Of a stretch of DNA of 6,278 bases, positions 1 to 5,864 are shown piece by piece. The number at the start of each line of letters is the position of its first letter. The first letter of the stretch is position 1. Source of the DNA: Bacillota bacterium (GTDB taxonomy: Bacteria > Bacillota > Thermosediminibacteria > Thermosediminibacterales > Thermosediminibacteraceae); NCBI GenBank assembly GCA_003242255.1, contig QGUT01000100.1:1-6278 (forward strand), written 5' to 3'. A program made the translations under genes and the position numbers. The notes beneath the pieces were generated by a model, which searched no databases, was not told where the DNA came from, and saw nothing but the letters and a program-made list of their open reading frames with translations.

Positions 1-1073
1 AATCCGTCGCCGTAGGGGTTTACCGCATTGGCCATGCGGGAATATTCTTCCTCATCGTTCAGCAGGATTTCAGCTTCCTTCAGTACTTTCTCTCTGGCCG
101 TACCTATAACCTTTACAGTGCCGGCTTTCACAGCCTCCGGGCGCTCCGTTTCATTTCTCAGGACCAGCACCGGCTTGCCGAGGGACGGAGCTTCTTCCTG
201 GAGTCCCCCTGAGTCGGTCATAACCATGTAGCACCGGGCCATGAGGTTGTGGAGTTCGTCGGTATCCAGAGGAGGAAGGAGGATTATCCTCTCGTGGCCC
301 TCCAGGATTGCGTGAGCCGTATCCCGCACCGCCGGGTTCAGGTGGACGGGATAAACTAGGATTACATCCCCATTGCGCTCTACCAGGTCCCGGAGTCCGA
401 GGCATATATCTTCCAGGGGTTTCCCCAGGTTTTCCCTCCTGTGGGCCGTCACCAGAACTACCCGCTTTTTATCGTAATCCAGGACATTGAGCTCCGGCTG
501 CCTGAAGGAGTAGTCTTTTTTGACGGTAGTCCTCAGGGCATCTATCACTGTATTCCCCGTCACGAAAATGGTCCTCGGGTCAACCCCCTCCCGGAGGAGG
601 TTTTCCTTTGCCGTCGCCGTCGGCGCAAAGTGCAGGTCGGCGATGGCTCCGGTGAGCTTGCGGTTCATCTCCTCGGGAAAGGGCAGCCACTTGTTGTGGG
701 TCCTGAGGCCCGCTTCCACGTGCCCCACCTTTACGTGCATGTAAAAGGCCGCCAGAGCTCCCGCAAAAGTGGTGGTGGTGTCCCCGTGGACCAGGACCAG
801 GTCGGGCTTCAAATCCTCCAGCACGTCCTTTAGCCCCAAAAGCGCATTAGTAGTGATTTCGAACAGGCCCTGCCTTTCTTTCATTATATTCAAGTCGTAA
901 TCGGGCTCCACATCAAAAAGGCTCAACACCTGGTCGAGCATCTGGCGGTGTTGAGCTGTGACTGCCACCTTGCAATCTATGTGCGCGCTTTTTTTGAGTT
1001 CCTGCACCAGGGGGGCCATTTTTATGGCCTCGGGCCTGGTGCCGAAGACAGTCAAAACTTTTATTCTATCCAA
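1..1073 (-). CDS. wecB: UDP-N-acetylglucosamine 2-epimerase (non-hydrolysing), 3' end beyond window
   Basis: This cytoplasmic enzyme interconverts UDP-GlcNAc and UDP-ManNAc, the ManNAc donor for wall teichoic acid linkage units or other surface polymers. The B. subtilis name is mnaA. I translated 357 codons with no stop before the left edge. Family hallmarks are GTRPEAIKMAP (residues 11-21), HGDTTTT (96-102), GHVEAGLRT (117-125), PEEMNR (133-138), AHRRENLG (210-217) and DSGGLQEEAPSLGKPV (287-302). By alignment from memory with E. coli WecB, D98, E120, E134 and H211 match the catalytic acidic residues and histidine. The last visible residues, NPYGDG, normally lie about 20-25 residues from the end, so little is missing. 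The start is TTG at 1073: an in-frame TAA lies two codons upstream, an AAGGAG site sits 8 bases away, and the protein then opens with the family's N-terminal strand (DRIKVLTVFG). It begins 16 bp after tagO, so the two are almost certainly cotranscribed. Function is secure; the polymer served is not shown here. Confidence 0.95.
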   Translation of the reverse strand, partial: MDRIKVLTVFGTRPEAIKMAPLVQELKKSAHIDCKVAVTAQHRQMLDQVLSLFDVEPDYDLNIMKERQGLFEITTNALLGLKDVLEDLKPDLVLVHGDTTTTFAGALAAFYMHVKVGHVEAGLRTHNKWLPFPEEMNRKLTGAIADLHFAPTATAKENLLREGVDPRTIFVTGNTVIDALRTTVKKDYSFRQPELNVLDYDKKRVVLVTAHRRENLGKPLEDICLGLRDLVERNGDVILVYPVHLNPAVRDTAHAILEGHERIILLPPLDTDELHNLMARCYMVMTDSGGLQEEAPSLGKPVLVLRNETERPEAVKAGTVKVIGTAREKVLKEAEILLNDEEEYSRMANAVNPYGDG

Positions 1074-1081
1074 AGCTTATT

Positions 1082-1087
1082 CTCCTT
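1082..1087 (-). promoter_or_regulatory. Ribosome binding site that fixes the TTG start of wecB
   Basis: On the minus strand this reads AAGGAG, eight bases before the TTG at 1073. It lies just after the TAG stop of tagO (1090-1092). Because an in-frame TAA falls between this site and the TTG, no earlier start is possible, and the conserved N-terminus leaves no room for a later one. Confidence 0.75.
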
Positions 1088-1089
1088 TT

Positions 1090-2121
1090 CTATAGATGCT
1101 GAGACTTCTTGTCGTGCGAGACGACGAACTGCCTTCCCCCTACCAAAAAGGCGACGAAAAAGATGGCCAGGGTCAGGAAAGCCTGCTTTACTCCCGCCCA
1201 TATCATTATAATCGCGCAAAGCCCCAGGGCCAGGCTCATGAGGTACATGTAGACGACAGCCTGTCTATGGGAAAAGCCCACATCCAGCAGCCGGTGGTGG
1301 ATGTGGCCCCTGTCGGCCTGCATGATGGGCTTTCCTTTGGCGAGTCTCCTCACTATGGCAAAGGCGGTATCGAATATCGGAAGTCCCAGCGCCAGAATCG
1401 GAACTATAAGCGCTATGGCCGTGGCGCTCTTTACCGCTCCGTCTACAGCTGCCACTGCCAGCATGTATCCCAGAAACATGGACCCCGTATCTCCCATGAA
1501 GATTTTGGCCGGGTTGAAATTGTAGGGCAAGAATCCCAGGGCCGCTCCCGCCAGCAAGGCCGTAACTAAAGTGGCGTTGACCTGCCCCAGGCTCGCGTTG
1601 ACCAGCATCATCGTAATCGACGCTATAGCGGCGATACCTGCCGCCAGGCCGTCGAGGCCGTCGATGAAATTCAACGTATTCGTTATGCCCACTATCCAGA
1701 ACAGGGTAACCGGAACGCTCCACTGGCCGAGGTAAAACATGCCTCCGAAAGGATTGGTGACCCACTGTACCTTCAACCCGAAGAGGACCGGAATATACGC
1801 TGCCACCGTCTGAAGGGCCAGTTTTACCTTGGCGGGGAGCCCGTACACGTCGTCCAGTACACCTACTATCACCAGAATCGCTCCGCCTACCAGCATGCCT
1901 TGGATGGAACTCTGCTCGAGGGGCAGCGTGAGCAAACCGACTGCCGTGAATGCGGCGAAAATTGCCAGGCCGCCCAACCGCGGCGTGGGTTTCTTGTGAA
2001 CTCGTCGGGCATCCTTCGGCACGTCGATGGCACCTATCTTCCAGGCCAGGTCTATGACTTTGGGAGTGGCGAGGTACGATAAGGCCATCGACACTATAAA
2101 GGCGTATATATACAATGGCAT
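1090..2121 (-). CDS. tagO: Undecaprenyl-phosphate GlcNAc-1-phosphate transferase (TagO/WecA family)
   Basis: This integral membrane enzyme transfers a GlcNAc-1-phosphate from UDP-GlcNAc to undecaprenyl phosphate, the first committed step of teichoic acid and related polymer synthesis. The 343-residue product has the usual family length and is strongly hydrophobic, with about ten or eleven membrane segments. Polyprenyl-phosphate sugar-1-P transferase motifs are in order: a cytosolic loop with KKPTPRLGG (43-51), LDD (89-91), the NFIDGLDGLA loop (151-160), NPAKIFMGDTGS (203-214) and the HIHHRL motif (273-278), which favours the WecA/TagO branch over MraY. The ATG at 2121 has AAAGGAG at 2130-2136, eight bases away. 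A near-consensus promoter lies just upstream, so this gene and wecB can be expressed apart from the nucleotide genes before them. The next gene makes UDP-ManNAc, which supports a linkage-unit or ManNAc-containing polymer role. The exact sugar is inferred from the family. Confidence 0.93.
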   Translation of the reverse strand: MPLYIYAFIVSMALSYLATPKVIDLAWKIGAIDVPKDARRVHKKPTPRLGGLAIFAAFTAVGLLTLPLEQSSIQGMLVGGAILVIVGVLDDVYGLPAKVKLALQTVAAYIPVLFGLKVQWVTNPFGGMFYLGQWSVPVTLFWIVGITNTLNFIDGLDGLAAGIAAIASITMMLVNASLGQVNATLVTALLAGAALGFLPYNFNPAKIFMGDTGSMFLGYMLAVAAVDGAVKSATAIALIVPILALGLPIFDTAFAIVRRLAKGKPIMQADRGHIHHRLLDVGFSHRQAVVYMYLMSLALGLCAIIMIWAGVKQAFLTLAIFFVAFLVGGRQFVVSHDKKSQHL

Positions 2122-2164
2122 TTTTATCGCTCCTTTACGTTTTTAGCCAAATTCCGCTCCTCTT

Positions 2165-2193
2165 ATTTTAGTGTACAAACGCCTGCTTGTCAA
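2165..2193 (-). promoter_or_regulatory. Predicted housekeeping sigma promoter for tagO-wecB
   Basis: On the minus strand a perfect TTGACA (2188-2193) is followed by a 17-base spacer and TAAAAT (2165-2170), one mismatch from TATAAT. Transcription would begin near 2158, leaving a leader of about 37 bases with the AAAGGAG site of tagO. The -35 box contains the TGA stop codon of the deaminase gene (2190-2192). The 68-bp space before tagO is the longest intergenic gap in the window and has no visible terminator. Activity is predicted, not shown. Confidence 0.7.
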
Positions 2194-2648
2194 TTCCGCC
2201 GGTACTTTACGACCTCAATGCCCGCCTCCTTCAGCAGTTCCATCGACAGTTCATCGGGGTATTCCCCTTCGTACACGATCTTTTTAATTCCGGCATTGAT
2301 GAGCATTTTAGCGCAAAGGGCGCAGGGCTGACACGTCACGTACAAAGTGGCACCCTTGATGCTAATTCCCCAGACCGCCGCCTGGATTATGGCATTCTGT
2401 TCGGCGTGCAGCCCCCTGCAGAGTTCGTGCCTTTCCCCCGAAGGAACGCCCATCTTTTCCCTGAGGCACCCTATTTCGAGGCAGTGGGCCAGGCCCGTCG
2501 GCGCTCCGTTGTAGCCGGTAGTGAGTATTCTCTTTTCCAAAACCACGACAGCTCCTACGCTGCGCCGGAGGCAAGTGGACCTTTTGGCCACCACCCGGGC
2601 TATCTCCATAAAATAATCGTCCCAGGGGGGCCTTTCCTGCTTTTTCAT
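2190..2648 (-). CDS. comEB: Deoxycytidylate (dCMP) deaminase, ComEB type
   Basis: This cytosolic zinc enzyme deaminates dCMP to dUMP, feeding thymidylate synthesis. The product has 152 residues. It shows the dCMP-deaminase motif GYNGAPTGLAHC (45-56), the catalytic HAE (81-83, H81 as zinc ligand and E83 as proton shuttle) and PCALC (108-112, C109 and C112 as the other zinc ligands). The N-terminal stretch with RSTCLRRSVGAVVV also fits this family rather than plain cytidine or tRNA-adenosine deaminases. In B. subtilis the homologue lies in the comE locus, hence the symbol; here it sits with upp, so a nucleotide-metabolism role is the natural reading. The ATG overlaps the upp stop as ATGA, and no clear ribosome binding site precedes it, so translation is probably coupled to upp. 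The stop codon is part of the -35 box of the next promoter. Confidence 0.93.
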   Translation of the reverse strand: MKKQERPPWDDYFMEIARVVAKRSTCLRRSVGAVVVLEKRILTTGYNGAPTGLAHCLEIGCLREKMGVPSGERHELCRGLHAEQNAIIQAAVWGISIKGATLYVTCQPCALCAKMLINAGIKKIVYEGEYPDELSMELLKEAGIEVVKYRRN

Positions 2649-3274
2649 TTCGTGCCGAAGAGCCTGTCGCCGGCGTCCCCCAGACCCGGGACTATGTATC
2701 CGTGGTCGTTGAGGCGCTCGTCGATCGCTGCAGTATAAATATCCACATCCGGATGTTTATCGTGGAGGGCTTTTATCCCTTCCGGCGCCGCGATGAGGCA
2801 CATCAGTTTTATGGAGTTAGCTCCCTTTTCTTTTAGCAAATCCACGGCCATAACCGCCGAACCGCCGGTGGCCAGCATCGGATCGACGATAATGAGTTCC
2901 CTTTCGCCTACGTCGGCCGGCAATTTACAGTAGTACTCCACCGGCTGTAAGGTTTCGGGGTCTCGATAAAGGCCGATGTGGCCCACTTTGGCCGCAGGGA
3001 TCAGCTTCAAAAGGCCGTTGACCATTCCCAGGCCCGCCCGCAGGATGGGGACGACCCCCAGCTTTTTGCCGGAAATCATCTTCGCCATGCATGGGCCAAT
3101 GGGCGTTCTTATTTCAACCTCTTCCAGCGGCAGATACCTGGTGACTTCGTAGGCCATCAGCATGGCCACTTCTTCCACCAATTCCCTGAATTCCTTAGAT
3201 CCTGTCCTCTCATCCCTTATAAGGGCCAATTTGTGCTGTATCAAGGGATGGTCAATGACGTATACGTTTTTCAT
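2645..3274 (-). CDS. upp: Uracil phosphoribosyltransferase
   Basis: This enzyme salvages uracil by joining it to PRPP, giving UMP and pyrophosphate. From the ATG at 3274 the protein has 209 residues, the length I recall for B. subtilis Upp, and opens MKNVYVIDHPLIQHKL as the family does. The PRPP-binding loop is VDPMLATGGSA (130-140). The uracil-binding end is GYIVPGLGDAGDR (192-204), and the last residues are FGTK as in Bacillus. GKKLGVVPILRAGLGM (69-84) is another conserved block. An in-frame ATG four codons earlier (3286) has no ribosome binding site, whereas GGGGG at 3280-3284 lies five bases before 3274; I prefer the shorter form. The gene starts 36 bp after rpiB and overlaps the deaminase by 4 bp. 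RpiB upstream makes ribose 5-phosphate, from which PRPP is formed. Confidence 0.95.
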   Translation of the reverse strand: MKNVYVIDHPLIQHKLALIRDERTGSKEFRELVEEVAMLMAYEVTRYLPLEEVEIRTPIGPCMAKMISGKKLGVVPILRAGLGMVNGLLKLIPAAKVGHIGLYRDPETLQPVEYYCKLPADVGERELIIVDPMLATGGSAVMAVDLLKEKGANSIKLMCLIAAPEGIKALHDKHPDVDIYTAAIDERLNDHGYIVPGLGDAGDRLFGTK

Positions 3275-3310
3275 CCTATCCCCCATTTCTAAAAATTTAT
3301 ATAGGGCATT

Positions 3311-3754
3311 TCACCGATTTTCTTCGTAGGAGGCTATCTTGTCCAACCTCCTCTGGTGACGCCCTCCTTCAAATTCGGCCATGAGCCATTCTTCCACTAT
3401 GGTCCGGGCCAGTTCTGGTCCTATCACCCTGCCTCCCAGGGTCAGAACGTTGGCATTGTTGTGAGCCCTGGACATCCGGGCCGAATACACGTCGTGGCAC
3501 AGAGCAGCCCGAATCCCCTTCACTTTGTTGGCGGCAATGGTCACTCCGATTCCCGTCCCGCAGATCAATATGCCCCGGTCGTACTCGCCTTTTGCCACCG
3601 CTTCGGCCAGCTTAAAGGCGATTTCAGGGTAATCCACCGATTCCTCGGTGTAGGTGCCCAAGTCCTCGTATTCGAGGCCTTTCTCCTGCAAAAATTTGAC
3701 GATCTCCTTTTTCAGGGCAAATCCACCGTGGTCGCTGGCTACAGCAATTTTCAT
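3311..3754 (-). CDS. rpiB: Ribose-5-phosphate isomerase B (RpiB/LacAB family)
   Basis: This cytosolic enzyme interconverts ribose 5-phosphate and ribulose 5-phosphate in the non-oxidative pentose phosphate pathway. The 147-residue product has the usual family length. Visible motifs are SDHGG (7-11), the CGTGIG anion-binding loop with likely catalytic base C65 (65-70), HDVYSARMSRAHNNANVL (87-104) with likely acid H98, and the phosphate-contacting GRHQRR near 131-136. The Cys in the CGTGIG loop argues for RpiB proper rather than the LacA subunit of galactose-6-phosphate isomerase. The start is the ATG at 3754: GGGAGG (3762-3767) is seven bases away, a good distance, while the in-frame TTG one codon earlier is too close to it. 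A promoter-like pair precedes the gene, overlapping the end of the phosphatase gene. Allose-6-phosphate isomerase activity is possible but nothing in the context suggests it. Confidence 0.94.
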   Translation of the reverse strand: MKIAVASDHGGFALKKEIVKFLQEKGLEYEDLGTYTEESVDYPEIAFKLAEAVAKGEYDRGILICGTGIGVTIAANKVKGIRAALCHDVYSARMSRAHNNANVLTLGGRVIGPELARTIVEEWLMAEFEGGRHQRRLDKIASYEENR

Positions 3755-3781
3755 CAAAATACCTCCCTTTCTCTAAACACC

Positions 3782-3811
3782 ATTATATTGGAAACCATCA
3801 GGTCCTGTCCA
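3782..3811 (-). promoter_or_regulatory. Predicted housekeeping sigma promoter for rpiB-upp-comEB
   Basis: On the minus strand TGGACA (3806-3811, one mismatch from TTGACA) is followed by an 18-base spacer and a perfect TATAAT (3782-3787). The -35 box lies inside the last codons of the phosphatase gene, and the predicted start near 3775 leaves a leader of about 20 bases containing the GGGAGG site of rpiB. The fit is good but comes from sequence alone. Confidence 0.5.
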
Positions 3812-4262
3812 GTTTTTCGAGGACCTTTTCCAGCTTTTCCTTCAATGCCTGGGCTACCCGGCGATAGGTCTCCTCATCGCCGCCGTAAGGATCGGCGATA
3901 TCCACCCCTTCATCGCCTTCGTCTTCGGCAAATTCGGCGAGGACGAAGACCCTTCCCTTAGTATAGGGGAATTTATCTACAATGTAGTCTTTGTGGCTCT
4001 TGGTCATGGTAAGTATCAGGTCGGCCTTTAAAAGCTCCTCGGAAAGGTTCTTCGCCCGGTGGGAGGAAATGTCCACGCCGATATCCTTCATCACCTTTAC
4101 CGCCTGAGGCGTAGCGGGCATCCCCGCTATGGCAGCAATTCCGCAGGAATCCACTTCTATTTCCTTTTCTTTTCCCCGTTCCTTTACCATTTTCCTAAAA
4201 AGGCCCTCGGCCATGCTGCTGCGGCAGGTATTGCCGGTGCACACGAAAAGCACTCTTTTCAT
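3798..4262 (-). CDS. ywlE: Low-molecular-weight phosphatase, probable protein-arginine phosphatase
   Basis: The 154-residue product is a cytosolic low-molecular-weight protein phosphatase. The signature P-loop CTGNTCRSS occupies residues 8-16, with C8 the likely nucleophile and R14 the phosphate-binding arginine. The general acid is D124 in DPYGG (124-128). The residue just before the second P-loop cysteine is threonine (T12). In B. subtilis YwlE the matching threonine is known to steer specificity toward phospho-arginine instead of phospho-tyrosine, so arginine phosphatase activity is a reasonable inference. The adjacent YwlC homologue also matches the B. subtilis ywlC-ywlE neighbourhood. 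A tyrosine-phosphatase role cannot be excluded without finding an McsB arginine kinase elsewhere in the genome. The ATG at 4262 follows GGGAGGA by about eight bases and lies 22 bp after the Sua5-type gene. The C-terminal tail is rich in Lys and Glu and probably forms a helix. Confidence 0.9.
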   Translation of the reverse strand: MKRVLFVCTGNTCRSSMAEGLFRKMVKERGKEKEIEVDSCGIAAIAGMPATPQAVKVMKDIGVDISSHRAKNLSEELLKADLILTMTKSHKDYIVDKFPYTKGRVFVLAEFAEDEGDEGVDIADPYGGDEETYRRVAQALKEKLEKVLEKLDRT

Positions 4263-4284
4263 CCAGAGCTTCCTCCCAAAATTT

Positions 4285-5328
4285 TCATTCCAGCTTAATT
4301 ATATTATACCCAGCGGCTTTCCTGAGCCTATTCATGACCGCAAGGCCCAGGCCACTCTCCGGAATACCCTCTGCCAGTATATGGTCTACCCCAATCCGAT
4401 CGAACTTCCTCAACACTGAAAAAAGATTGGCCGATATGGTCAGGGGGGCGTTCCTGTCCCCCACGGAGAAGACGTATCCCGTTTCATAAAACTTCCGCGT
4501 CTGGGCGGTAGCCATTATGCCCACTTTCTTGCCCTGCGCCGAAAGTTCCTTCGCCATCTCCGTAATCTTTTCAACCTGGGCTTCCACCGGACCTTCCACC
4601 ACCAGCACTGGAGCTTTGGGCGAATAGTGCCTGTACTTCTGGCCCGGTGATTTGGGCCTCTGCCCGGGCTGAAGGCCAGGGTCCAGCTCCACCCTGCCCA
4701 GCACTTCATTCAGTTCTTCTATGGTCACTCCTCCGGGCCGCAATATCATCGGGACATCGCCGGTAAGATCGAGGACCGTGGATTCCACGCCGACTTCGCA
4801 GGGACCCCCGTCCAGGATCATTTCGATCCTCCCGGCCATGTCCTCGTACACGTCCTGGGCGTTGGTAGGGCTGGGCTTTCCCGATAGATTAGCGCTCGGA
4901 GCTGCAATCGGCACTCCCGACTCCTTTATGAGCGCCTGAGCCACCGGGTGCCTCGGCATCCTGACCGCCACCGTGTCCAGGCCACCGGTGGTGCTGTAGG
5001 GAACCTTATCCGATTTTTCGAGGATAAGGGTGAGGGGCCCCGGCCAGAACCTCTCCATCAAAATTTGAGCTCTCTCGGGCAAATCTTTCACCAGTCCTTT
5101 TATCTCTTCGCAGGCCGAAATGTGGACTATCAACGGGTTGTCCTGGGGCCTGTTTTTGGCCGCGTATATCTTGCGGGCGGCATCCCCGTCCAGGGCATTG
5201 GCTCCGAGGCCGTACACCGTTTCCGTGGGAAAGGCGACCAGTCCCCCCCGTCTTATGACGTCCGCAGCCATGCGGATGCTTTCCAAATCGGGCTGTTTGC
5301 CGTTTACTTTGATGAGTTTTGTTTCCAT
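4285..5328 (-). CDS. ywlC: L-threonylcarbamoyladenylate synthase, two-domain Sua5/YwlC type
   Basis: This enzyme makes threonylcarbamoyl-AMP from threonine, bicarbonate and ATP, the first step of t6A37 modification in tRNAs reading ANN codons; TsaD with TsaB and TsaE then transfers the group to tRNA. The 347-residue product is the long form. The YrdC-like catalytic domain covers about residues 12-210, with PTETVYGLG (34-42), KNRPQDNPL (58-66), WPGPLT (95-100), VRMPRH (122-127), APSANLSG (143-150), STVLD (183-187) and LRPGG (196-200). A linker with SPGQKYRHYSP (227-237), known to gate the active site in Sua5 proteins, leads to a C-terminal Sua5 domain (about 240-345) ending with GLGLAVMNRLRKAA. 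The ATG at 5328 has only a weak upstream site (GGGGAAAGTGAT), and the gene starts 17 bp after the transporter gene. The TsaC-only alternative is ruled out by the second domain. Confidence 0.95.
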   Translation of the reverse strand: METKLIKVNGKQPDLESIRMAADVIRRGGLVAFPTETVYGLGANALDGDAARKIYAAKNRPQDNPLIVHISACEEIKGLVKDLPERAQILMERFWPGPLTLILEKSDKVPYSTTGGLDTVAVRMPRHPVAQALIKESGVPIAAPSANLSGKPSPTNAQDVYEDMAGRIEMILDGGPCEVGVESTVLDLTGDVPMILRPGGVTIEELNEVLGRVELDPGLQPGQRPKSPGQKYRHYSPKAPVLVVEGPVEAQVEKITEMAKELSAQGKKVGIMATAQTRKFYETGYVFSVGDRNAPLTISANLFSVLRKFDRIGVDHILAEGIPESGLGLAVMNRLRKAAGYNIIKLE

Positions 5329-5345
5329 GATATCACTTTCCCCGC

Positions 5346-5864
5346 TCAGTAAAGCAATATTCCCACAAGGGAGGCTATAAATATCAACAGTATTGGATTT
5401 ATCTTAAAAACGTAAAGTCCCAGCAAGGCGAGCAGAGCCATGAGCCCATCCTTAATTCCCAGAATGGAATTTTTGCCCAGCGAGTAGGCGGCGTTCACGA
5501 TGAGGGCGATAACCGCCGGCCTGGTCCCCACAAAAAAATTGTCTACCCACCTTAAGCTCCTGTACTTTTTGAGCAGGAACGCCAGGGTCAGAATTATGAT
5601 CGCCGAAGGAGCGGCCACCCCGCAGGTGGCCGATACGGAGCCCCAAAATCCCGCGATCTTATAGCCCACAAAAGTAGCCGCGTTGACGGCGATGGGGCCC
5701 GGAGTCATCTGGGATATGGCGATTATGTCCATGAACTGCTCCAGGGTGAGCCATCCGTTTACATCAATTATCTCCCGCTGGATGAAAGGTATCATGGCGT
5801 AGCCGCCGCCGAAACTGAAAAGGCCGATTTTAAAAAAGGCCCAAAAAAGCCTTAACAAAATCAC
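5346..5864 (-). CDS. Short-chain chromate transporter (CHR family), second half of pair
   Basis: This 172-residue membrane protein is a single CHR domain. Visible motifs are FSFGGGYAMIPFIQREI (16-32), then SQMTPGPIAVNAATFVGYK (51-69), then hydrophobic segments near 76-98, 115-135, 138-152 and 155-171, with RPAVIALI at 115-122. Long ChrA proteins contain two such domains fused; short forms usually occur as adjacent pairs that work together, as seen here. Chromate efflux is the characterised activity of the family, but many members in anaerobes are untested and the true substrate may be another anion. The start is GTG at 5864, overlapping the previous stop as GTGA; an AGAAGG site lies about nine bases upstream. 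Translation is likely coupled to the previous gene. The Sua5-type gene follows after 17 bp, so the transporter may be cotranscribed with it, although no functional link is known. Confidence 0.88.
   Translation of the reverse strand: MILLRLFWAFFKIGLFSFGGGYAMIPFIQREIIDVNGWLTLEQFMDIIAISQMTPGPIAVNAATFVGYKIAGFWGSVSATCGVAAPSAIIILTLAFLLKKYRSLRWVDNFFVGTRPAVIALIVNAAYSLGKNSILGIKDGLMALLALLGLYVFKINPILLIFIASLVGILLY

Noticed and set aside
2124..2150. Eight-codon mini-frame (TTG start, TAA stop) in the tagO leader, preceded by GAGGAG
   Set aside because: The predicted transcript start near 2158 falls within the GAGGAG (2157-2162), so a working site is unlikely, and the tagO ribosome binding site lies inside the frame. 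Chance is the simpler reading.
2187..2738. Long plus-strand open frame of 183 codons opposite comEB and the end of upp
   Set aside because: It is antisense to two clearly recognised enzymes, its translation resembles no family and is rich in Pro, Ser and Arg, and no good ribosome binding site precedes it.
3275..3286. Upstream ATG at 3286 as the start of upp
   Set aside because: It lacks a ribosome binding site and would add four residues absent from the Bacillus protein as I recall it; the ATG at 3274 gives the standard 209-residue length.
3275..3310. TATATAAAT stretch between rpiB and upp as a possible promoter
   Set aside because: No acceptable -35 box lies 16-18 bases upstream.
3356..3961. 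Plus-strand open frame of 201 codons opposite rpiB and ywlE
   Set aside because: It crosses two real genes and their promoter on the other strand, and its composition is that of a codon-bias shadow.
5329..5400. TTGATA in the end of the transporter gene as a promoter for ywlC
   Set aside because: At 17-20 bases downstream only sequences matching TATAAT at about three positions are found.
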